The position numbers and the translations under genes were made by a program. The notes under the pieces were generated by a model. The model made no database searches and was not told the DNA's origin. It saw only the letters and a program-made list of their open reading frames with translations. From Bacteroidia bacterium (GTDB lineage: Bacteria > Bacteroidota > Bacteroidia > Palsa-965): 35,656 bases of DNA. The stretch lies in contig JALONL010000039.1 of the NCBI GenBank assembly GCA_025454955.1, positions 1 to 35,656 of the forward strand. The letters run 5' to 3'. Below are positions 24,340-31,500 of the stretch, piece after piece; the stretch's first letter is position 1; every line of letters begins with the position of its first letter.

Positions 24340-25254
24340 TTATTTGCCTCCGCCCTGCTTGCGTTCAAGTTCCTGGCGCATTTCATCGAACGTTTTCGAT
24401 TTATCAAAATCGTTCATGCTGTAGTAAATTCCGGAGAGCACAATAAGTGTTTCCACTCTGTTCGGGTTCAGTTGGAAAGCTAATTCGGCATGGGGAAGTG
24501 CTTTGCGGAACCAAATCAGTGCATCGTCCTGTTTCTGCTCGGCTTCGGGAATGGAAGCGTCTATGGGAACGCTCAGAATTACGTCCACACCCTTGTTCCA
24601 GTATAGCACACTGAACCTGTAGCGGGCGGCATAACTGTTTGGATCGAGTTCGAGTACTTTATTGAGCAGTTGCTCGGTCATGATAAAATACTTCTCTCCG
24701 TTTTCCTTGTTTTTGTTGTACAGGTCTTCGTACACCGTGGCCAATGCAAGCCAGAATTCCACATCGCGCTGGGTAAGGTTTACTTTGGGATCGGCCTGAA
24801 GCGAAATGATGCGGTATTTTTCGTAACACTGCTTGGCTTTTTCGTAGTTCACGGTGTCCAATCGCTCGGCAGCACTGTTGTAGTATTTGCTGGCAATAAA
24901 GAGCATGGCGCGGCGTATGTTTACCTGCTGTGACGAGTCGGTGGCATATTTCTGTGCCTGAGTCTGAGCCACAAAAGCCGAATCGAGGTACCAGGTAAGC
25001 GGCTCGGTGGGGCTGTATTTTTTGTAGAGTTCTTTATAAATCTGGCCTTTGATGTAGTAGCCCACCGCGTCGGTTGAAGTACCCGGCTGTGCAAAGTGTT
25101 TTTTGATTTGTACAAACGCGCTGTCGGGGTTGCCCTGCTGGAGATAAAGCTGTGCGGCATTAATATGCACCGTGCTCTGCGCGTACACCCCTGCCGCCCC
25201 CGGCCAGATTGCCGCAAGCAGTATTAGGATACGTATGTTTATCAGTGCTCTCAT
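24340..25254 (-). CDS. Exported TPR protein
   Basis: The 304-residue protein has a signal peptide (hydrophobic about 8-24, cleavage near VYA-QS) and then only helices arranged as TPR-like pairs. Examples are AAQLYLQQGNPDSAFVQIKKHF, NYEKAKQCYEKYRIISLQ, QLLNKVLELDPNSYAARYRF and HAELAFQLNPNRVETLIVLSGIYYSM. It ends in a basic tail (ERKQGGGK). No cysteine lipobox is seen, so it is likely soluble in the periplasm. It starts three bases after the stop of the YfiR-like gene, so the two are in one operon. The phosphatase gene follows after 121 bases. A role in scaffolding the YfiR-like protein or the sensor domain of the phosphatase is an inference from position. Confidence 0.85.
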   Translation of the reverse strand: MRALINIRILILLAAIWPGAAGVYAQSTVHINAAQLYLQQGNPDSAFVQIKKHFAQPGTSTDAVGYYIKGQIYKELYKKYSPTEPLTWYLDSAFVAQTQAQKYATDSSQQVNIRRAMLFIASKYYNSAAERLDTVNYEKAKQCYEKYRIISLQADPKVNLTQRDVEFWLALATVYEDLYNKNKENGEKYFIMTEQLLNKVLELDPNSYAARYRFSVLYWNKGVDVILSVPIDASIPEAEQKQDDALIWFRKALPHAELAFQLNPNRVETLIVLSGIYYSMNDFDKSKTFDEMRQELERKQGGGK

Positions 25255-25257
25255 GCT

Positions 25258-25785
25258 TTATTCTACGGGTATGCCCAGTTGGACAAGGGTTGTACTTACA
25301 CTCAGGTTGTATTTTTCGGCATTGGCCTTATTGAGTTCAAATTTCTGTTTGTTTTGAACCACCACAAAGTTTATGGCTGCACCCTGCCGGGCAAAGCCAG
25401 GTCTTTCGGTTACTATGAGTACGTTTTTGCCTTTTACTTTATTGAGTATATCGGCAAAAGGGGTTGTATTATCACCACATACAAACAAAATATGGGAGTT
25501 TCCTATTGCGTCCAAACTTGTAGTATTACGTATTTCTATCTTTTGAGTTCCAACAGTTTTGGTCTTTGCCAGGTTGTTTAACTCAGATACCAGCGGAGTG
25601 TTTGAACCGAAGACGTTAATTACGAAGTTACCCGAACGTGCAGTTTCGGGCCACTCGATATAACGTGTAAAGTTGTAAATGAATACTGCTTTAATACGTG
25701 CATTGGTATCGCCGCGGGGTGCGGTTTGCATTCCCGTAAGAGCGGGAAGGCAAAGTACCAGAATACACATCAGCAGACGGTTCAT
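25258..25785 (-). CDS. YfiR family (DUF4154) periplasmic protein
   Basis: The 175-residue protein starts with a signal peptide (about 1-19) and then the family opening ARIKAVFIYNFTRYIEWPE (residues 29-47). Further family blocks are SHILFVCGD, KNVLIVTERPGFARQGAAINFVV and FELNKANAEKYNLSVSTTLVQLG. In Pseudomonas, YfiR is a periplasmic repressor of YfiN, a HAMP-GGDEF diguanylate cyclase. Here there is no GGDEF gene; the next membrane signal protein is the HAMP-PP2C phosphatase two genes on. The mature protein has a single cysteine (Cys103), so the disulfide pairs reported for Pseudomonas YfiR are absent. It begins the operon, behind a good promoter at 25832-25861. Confidence 0.88.
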   Translation of the reverse strand: MNRLLMCILVLCLPALTGMQTAPRGDTNARIKAVFIYNFTRYIEWPETARSGNFVINVFGSNTPLVSELNNLAKTKTVGTQKIEIRNTTSLDAIGNSHILFVCGDNTTPFADILNKVKGKNVLIVTERPGFARQGAAINFVVVQNKQKFELNKANAEKYNLSVSTTLVQLGIPVE

Positions 25786-25831
25786 GCAGCGGGTTAAGAC
25801 AAAAAGCAGGCCAAAGCGGGCCGGTTCGGGT

Positions 25832-25861
25832 CAAAAATAATGATTTAGGGGTTTCCCGCAA
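25832..25861 (-). promoter_or_regulatory. Bacteroidota-type promoter of the yfiR-like operon
   Basis: Minus-strand CTTG (TTG at 25861-25859) is followed after 19 bases by TATTTTTG (25839-25832), matching TTTG-N19..23-TAnnTTTG with one mismatch in the upstream box. It lies 46 bases before the ATG at 25785. It is the strongest promoter candidate upstream of the ten-gene minus-strand convoy ending at 11853. Confidence 0.65.
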
Positions 25862-25910
25862 GTCTTTACCGTTTTCAACAGCTACATACTCACAAGTTGC
25901 CACGCCTGTC

Positions 25911-25943
25911 TTTCGGCACAGGCTTTGCCTGCATGTAAATTTG
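25911..25943 (+). promoter_or_regulatory. Promoter candidate placing +1 at the NlpC/P60 start codon
   Basis: TTTC (25911-25914), a 21-base spacer and TAAATTTG (25936-25943) are followed by only three bases before the ATG at 25947. The spacer contains the palindrome CAGGC-TTT-GCCTG (25919-25931). If the box is used, the transcript would start at about the ATG and be leaderless. Confidence 0.4.
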
Positions 25944-25946
25944 AGT

Positions 25947-26459
25947 ATGTGGCGTAATCTGGCTGTATGTGCTGTGCTTTTTTGGGTGGCTTCGTGCCGC
26001 CACGGGCGCGATACGACTTCGTCAGAATCGGCCGCCGACCGGGCATTGAAACAAAAATATGCCGATCAGATGCAGGTGCCGGCCGCTTCCATTACCAACC
26101 TTGCCCTGTATCGTTTTGTGGACGACTGGTATAGTGTACCGTATTTGTATGGCGGAAAAACAAAATCGGGGGTTGATTGCTCGGGATTTACGGCTGCGCT
26201 CTACAATGCAGTTTACCAGAAAACCATTAGCGGCTCGGCAGCCACTTTGTGGAGTAAATGCGATGCGGTGAGCCAGAAAGAATTGCAGGAAGGAAATCTG
26301 GTTTTCTTTAAAATTGGCGGCGATAAGGTTTCCCATGTAGGGGTGTATTTGCAAAACCGGAGGTTTGTGCATGCTTCTACCAAGAAGGGTGTTATCATCA
26401 GTTCGCTGGATGAAGCGTATTATGCGAAGTATTTTTTTAAGGGTGGGAAATTGAAGTAA
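25947..26459 (+). CDS. NlpC/P60 family lipoprotein (C40 peptidase)
   Basis: The 170-residue protein has a lipoprotein signal ending in the lipobox VASC (Cys17), so it should be membrane-anchored in the envelope. The C40 papain-like domain carries Cys78 in GVDCSGFT, His130 in VSHVGVYL and a third polar position at His142 in FVHAST. The preceding YLYGGKTKSG block is also typical. Such enzymes cleave D-Glu-diaminopimelate bonds in peptidoglycan peptides. I chose the ATG at 25947 over the in-frame TTG at 25941. It is monocistronic on the plus strand and divergent from the yfiR-like operon. An inverted repeat in the 155-base spacer (GCCTGT 25904-25909 / ACAGGC 25918-25923) may be regulatory. Confidence 0.93.
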   Translation: MWRNLAVCAVLFWVASCRHGRDTTSSESAADRALKQKYADQMQVPAASITNLALYRFVDDWYSVPYLYGGKTKSGVDCSGFTAALYNAVYQKTISGSAATLWSKCDAVSQKELQEGNLVFFKIGGDKVSHVGVYLQNRRFVHASTKKGVIISSLDEAYYAKYFFKGGKLK

Positions 26460-26463
26460 CTGC

Positions 26464-26657
26464 CTTGGTTCGACTCCGCTCACCAAGACAGGGAATTGTA
26501 CTTTTTTAATTCAACTTTTTTTTCGGGGTGTTTTATCAGAAGCGACAGTATGGCGTGTAGGAATCCGCTCTTGAGGATGCAGCGTTTCAACAAAGTCAAA
26601 TGCAAGGCAAAGTTCTTCTCTTTGGGCTGGTGAGCCTGTCGAACCAAACCAAAGAGA
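26464..26657. repeat. REP-like intergenic repeat pair, possibly a small dispersed element
   Basis: GGTTCGACTCCGCTCACC (26467-26484) is itself inside the inverted repeat CTTGGT...ACCAAG (26464-26487). A diverged, inverted copy, GGTGAGCCTGTCGAACC, lies at 26629-26645. Both share GGTTCGAC and CTCACC halves in opposite orientation, about 145 bases apart. TTCGAC-x-CTCA palindromic units of this kind are, as far as I recall, common intergenic repeats in Bacteroidota. No convincing gene lies between the two copies. Confidence 0.55.
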
Positions 26658-26686
26658 TGCACACTGTTTAATGACTGATTCATCAC

Positions 26687-26723
26687 AAAAAAATTGAGCA
26701 TCCCCGATTAAGAGGATGCTCAA
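26687..26723 (-). terminator. Rho-independent terminator after the 559-residue surface protein gene
   Basis: TTGAGCATCC and GGATGCTCAA form a perfect 10-bp stem (26694-26703 with 26714-26723) around a 10-base loop. On the minus strand it is followed by seven T residues, 23 bases past the stop codon at 26746. Confidence 0.88.
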
Positions 26724-26745
26724 TGTATTATTTTATATATAATGT

Positions 26746-28425
26746 TTATCGGGGACGGATAAGGTGTACAAACCCGGTAAGATTTTTCGCAGTGCCCTGC
26801 AGGTCCACTGCATCAATTACATAATAATATACCCCGTCGGTGGCTTCTTTTCCGTTCATGGCGCGGCCATCCCATGATCCGGTGAGGCCATCCCATTCGT
26901 AAACTTTCATGCCCCAGCGGTCGTAAATTACGCAGCGTATGCTGGCCATGAGTTGCCAGGTGGGCAGGAATACATCGTTATTACCGTCGCCGTTGGGGGT
27001 GAAAACGTTGGGGGCCCAGATGGAGCCTTCGCCAAGTACACGCACACATTGTATCACTGTATCGAGGCAGCCGTTGGCATCGGTTACGATGAGTTGTACG
27101 CAGATATTGCCCGTGTCGGTTAAGGTGTAGCAGGCCGATGAGGTGATGAATGTGGAAGTATCTACACTCCACACCCATCCGGCTCCGGCGGGTGTCTGAT
27201 CGCTGAAACAGATTTGCCCCGGATAGCTGGCCGTGGGCGATGGTGTTAAACTAAACTGGCCAAGGGGCGCAGGATAATTGGTTACCGTTACCGTATCTGT
27301 TCCTGCGCTGCAGCCGGTGCCGTCGGTAACCACTACCGTGTAGGTTCCGGCAGTGAGGTTGTTAATGGTGGCTGTGGTTTGTCCGCCGGGTTGCCATAAA
27401 TACGAGTATGGCGGGTTTCCGCTGGTGGGTGTAACCGTGGCCGACATGGTTCCGCCGGGGCAGGCCGATGTGCCTGTGGTTTGCAGCGATAAAGTTCCGG
27501 GTGGCTGCGGTATGCATACGTTGCAGTTGGCAGTCTGGTAATATATGCCAGTCATTACAATGTTGTAACAGTCGCCGGAGGAAGCCACCGTAAAAATAGA
27601 CTGTGTTTGCGAAGGCCAGAACGGCGATGTGGGACCGTCGAAGAAATCCCACCAGTCTTCGGGATAAGTAACCAGCGGCCCGTTGTTGAACAAATAGGCG
27701 CTGCCCACATTCTGCAAATCGCCTATGGCCATAAATGCGCGTTCGTTGGCCACCGATGTGTCACATACGTTAAGGTTGGTAATGGTATCGGATGAGTTGC
27801 TGCCAATTTGTACAATGGCTCCGTCTTTAATCACAATGTGTCCTTCCCAGGTGGCACCGGGATCGCGGTAAATAATCATGAATGTAAATCCATCCACATC
27901 GTCGGGCGAACTTGTGGGGAAACCGCTGAACACATAGTTTCCGTTTCCGGCAATGGCCGATGCGGGAATATCGGCACGGTAAGAGAATGTACCGGTATAG
28001 CCCCAGCATTTATCCTGACCGGAGCCAATTACTGCCATCGGAAATGTGCCTGTGTTACCGGCCGGGTTGGTAATATTGATGTTTATCGCCACGCCTGTGC
28101 CCGACGCATCGGCCCAAACATATGCGCGTTCCACAATGGCGCATGAAGGCATTCCCGAAATAGTCACGGTAACCGGCTGCGGCGGGCCCGGAGGCGAAAA
28201 ACGCTGACCAATTTTTTCCGATGCGGTTACATAATTAAGCCCGCAGGTATCGCGGCGGTATATTTCGCCCAGCACTCCCGAACCATTTTGCACCTGCACA
28301 CAATTTATACAGGCTCCGCCCGACATTCCACCGGAAACGGGACCGACAGCCTGCTGGGCAAAATTTGAAATGGAAAAAAGGATGATTGCCGATAAGGTTA
28401 GAAATCCACGTAACTGTGTTTTCAT
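26746..28425 (-). CDS. T9SS type B surface protein with SprB-like and PKD-like repeats
   Basis: The 559-residue protein has a signal peptide (cleavage near NFA-QQ). Residues about 25-310 form a beta-rich, cysteine-containing N-terminal domain that I cannot name. It has the look of secreted DUF3344-like domains (AYVWADASGTG, NGNYVFSGFPTSSPDDVDGF, DPGATWEG). One SprB-type repeat follows at about 320-385 (GNPPYSYLWQPGGQ, TAGTYTVVVTDGTGCS) and one PKD-like unit at about 390-465. The C-terminal about 85 residues are the CHU_C/type B sorting domain (APNVFTPNGDGNNDVF, VIYDRWGMKVYEW, DGVYYYVIDAVD). It is transcribed alone, bounded by strong hairpins on both sides. It should be exported by T9SS; its ligand is unknown. 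Confidence 0.92.
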   Translation of the reverse strand: MKTQLRGFLTLSAIILFSISNFAQQAVGPVSGGMSGGACINCVQVQNGSGVLGEIYRRDTCGLNYVTASEKIGQRFSPPGPPQPVTVTISGMPSCAIVERAYVWADASGTGVAININITNPAGNTGTFPMAVIGSGQDKCWGYTGTFSYRADIPASAIAGNGNYVFSGFPTSSPDDVDGFTFMIIYRDPGATWEGHIVIKDGAIVQIGSNSSDTITNLNVCDTSVANERAFMAIGDLQNVGSAYLFNNGPLVTYPEDWWDFFDGPTSPFWPSQTQSIFTVASSGDCYNIVMTGIYYQTANCNVCIPQPPGTLSLQTTGTSACPGGTMSATVTPTSGNPPYSYLWQPGGQTTATINNLTAGTYTVVVTDGTGCSAGTDTVTVTNYPAPLGQFSLTPSPTASYPGQICFSDQTPAGAGWVWSVDTSTFITSSACYTLTDTGNICVQLIVTDANGCLDTVIQCVRVLGEGSIWAPNVFTPNGDGNNDVFLPTWQLMASIRCVIYDRWGMKVYEWDGLTGSWDGRAMNGKEATDGVYYYVIDAVDLQGTAKNLTGFVHLIRPR

Positions 28426-28471
28426 AGCTTTTGTCTATACGTGTATAATGTTGTCGCCAAGTGAAAGATAC

Positions 28472-28505
28472 AAAAGAACCCGAACCATTCACGCGGTTCG
28501 GGTTC
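28472..28505 (-). terminator. Rho-independent terminator after the giant adhesin gene
   Basis: GAACCCGAACC (28476-28486) pairs perfectly with GGTTCGGGTTC (28495-28505), 11 bp around an 8-base loop. On the minus strand four T residues follow. It lies about 40 bases past the stop codon at 28545. Confidence 0.87.
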
Positions 28506-28544
28506 AAAATTATTATGGAATAAACAATCTGACGCTCAGAAGTA

Positions 28545-31500
28545 TCAGCGAATGAGTTGTACATAGCCGCTGCGCTCTTCCACCTGATCGTCGAAACCGG
28601 TTACTTCGGCAGTGTAGTAATATACTCCGTCAACCGCCTGCTGTCCGCTGCTGCTTCGGCCGTCCCAGCCTCCGTTTACGGCATCCCACTCGCTTATTTT
28701 CACGCCCCAGCGGTCATAAATGAAGCAACGCACATTTTTGATTCCGGTTCCGCTAACGGTAAACACGTCGTTTGTTCCGTCGGCGTTGGGTGTAAATACA
28801 TTGGGAATGGTGAATACGGCTTCCGAAACCACACGCAAACAATACTGCGTGGTATCGTCGCAACCATTTGCCGTGGTTACAATAAGATCGGCGCAGTAAG
28901 TGCCGGTATCGGTTACCGTAAAGCAGGGTGCTTCGAGATTTGAACTGGTGCTGTTGAAACTCCAGTTCCAGGTGGAAGCACCAGCGGTGTTGTCGTCGAA
29001 ACAAATCTGCTGCGGATTGCCGGGAGTAAGTACCACGGGCGAGGTAGTTGGATTAACAGAATAAACCGCCGTGGGCTCGGCCGAAACTGTAATCATGTTT
29101 ACAATCGTGTCGGAGCCTATGCAGCCATTGTTGTCGGTGCAGGTGTATATTACGGTGTAGCTTCCGGTTTGTGTGTAGCAGTTTACCGGGCCGGTGGCGG
29201 TGGAGGTGTTTCCATCGCCAAAATCCCAGGCCGAACTTACGCAGTTGGCGGTGGTTTGTCCATTAAACGTTACACACAAAGGCGCGCAGCCCGATGCGGT
29301 GTTGGAGGTAATATTGATTGCGGGTGCCTGAACCACTGTTACCGTTACCGATGCAGTTTGCGCAGGTGTGCCGCAGCCATCGGTGAGTGTAACGGTGTAC
29401 ACGGTGGTTATGGCGGGCTGCACGGTAAGCGTGTTGCCGCTCTGGTTTCCGGGCTGCCAGTTGTAGGTATAAGCGCCGTCGCCGCCGAGACCCGAGGCTG
29501 TGATTTGTGTACTTGCTCCACTGCATATTGTGGTGGTGCCGGTAACCGACAGGTTGAGCGGCGGATTTACCGTAACCGTAATGGTTTGCTGTGCGGCTGT
29601 ACATCCGAGCGAATCGGTAATGCTTACCGAGTAGGTGGTGGTTACACCGGGCGAAACACTGTGCGGGCCGGGGCCGTTAAGGCTGTTGCTCCAGGTAAAT
29701 GTATAGGGCGCATTACCACCCGAGGGCGTGGCCGAAATGCTGGCGGTTTGACCAATGCAAATGGTTTGTGTGCCGGTTACGGCAAGTGTAACCGGACTGC
29801 TTACGTTTACCGTTACCGTGTCGGTGCCCTGGCAACCGTTGGCATCGGTTACCTGCACTATGTATGTGGTAGTGGCGGCCGGTGTGGCTATGGGGTTGGC
29901 AATGTTCGCATTGTTCAGTCCGGCTGCCGGCGACCAACTGTACGATACGCCGCCCGAGGTGGAAAGCTGTGTGCTTCCGCCCGAACAAATTGTGACATCA
30001 TTACCCGCCGAAACGGTGAGCACAGTGGTGAGTGTAACCGTTACCGAATCGGTATTGACGCAGCCGTTGGCATCGGTGCCGGTAACCACGTATGTGGTGG
30101 TCACAGCCGGTGTGGCAGTGGGCGTGGCAGAAGTGGTGCTCGAAAGCCCCGCTGCCGGCGACCATACATACGACACCGCTCCCGAAGCCGTAAGCTGTGT
30201 GGAACTGCTGGCGCAAATGGTTACATCGTTTCCGGCCTGCACGTTGGGCAGTGCGTTTACAATTACCTGCATGGTATCGGTATCGGTGCAGTTGTTGGCA
30301 TCGGTTACGAGTACCACATAGTTAGTGCTGGTGGCGGGCGAAACCGTTTGTGTGGCACCGGCTGCGTTTACCAGCGTGCCGCCATTCCATACATAGCTTC
30401 CGCCGCCGCCTGCGCTGAGATTGGCGTTGCTGCCTGCGCATATGGTAATGTCGGTTCCGGCAGTGGCTACGGGGTTGGGATTAACTGTAACGCGCACAGT
30501 ATCGTCGTCGTTGCAGCCATTGCCCAGCGATACGGTGACAATGTAATCGGTAGTCACCGAAGGTGTAACGTTTTGCGAGGCTCCGGAGGCATTTACCAAT
30601 GCGCCGCCGTTCCAGGTGTAGGTGCCGCCACCGCTGGCTGTGAGTGTGGCGCTGCTGCCTTCGCAAATGTTCTGGTTGGCCCCGGCCACGGCAGTGGGTG
30701 TGGAATTTACAGTTACCGTAATGTCGTCGGTATCGGTACAGCCGTTTGAGCCGGTGGCGGTAACGGTGTAGGTGGTGGTGGTTGCGGGTGTTACGTTTTG
30801 CGAGGCACCTGCGGCATTTACCAGTGTGCCGCCATTCCATACATAGGTTACGCCTCCGGTGGCGGTAAGGCTAATGCTGTTTCCGGTACAAATGGCAACG
30901 TCGTTTCCGGCATTGGCCACAGGTGCAGGATTTACAATTATGGTTACCTGATCGTTATCGGTGCATCCGTTTGCGGCAGTTACCGTAACGGTGTAGGTGG
31001 TGGTGGTGGTGGGCGAAACAGTTTGCGAGGCACCGGGCGCATTTACCAGTGTGCCGCCGTTCCAGCTATATGTGCCGCCGCCCGTGGCTGTAAGTGTGGT
31101 GCTGGCTCCGGCGCAGACAGATGTGTTTGATCCGGCATTGGCATTGGGCGAAGGATTAACCGTAACAGTTACCTGATCGTTTGCCGTGCAGCCGTTAAGG
31201 GTTACAGTTACCGTGTAGGTAGTAGTGGTTACCGGCGATACCGTTTGCGAAGCACCCGCGGCGTTTACAAGAGTACCGCCGTTCCACACGTAGGTTCCAC
31301 CTCCGGTGGCGGTAAGTGTGGTGCTGGTTCCGCTGCAAATGGTGGTGTTGAGTCCGGCATCGGCAGGAGGTGCGGGATTTACTGTAACTGTAACCGGAAT
31401 GCGGTATGTGCCGGGGCATGTTCCCACCCAGTAGGTAGTGGTAACTGTAAGTGCGGGAGTAGTGTAACTGCTGCCGGTAAATATCGGGTTGCCGCCGGTG

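Noticed and set aside
26480..26701. Two overlapping minus-strand frames of about 70 codons in the 26460-26745 gap.
   Set aside because: They run across the REP-like units (VRQAHQP-type translation) and one starts inside the terminator. They read as translated repeat, not a gene.
29169..30749. 526-codon open frame on the plus strand, rich in Gly, Cys and Arg.
   Set aside because: Antisense to the Ig-repeat region of the giant adhesin; its apparent repeats mirror the sense repeats and the composition is not protein-like.
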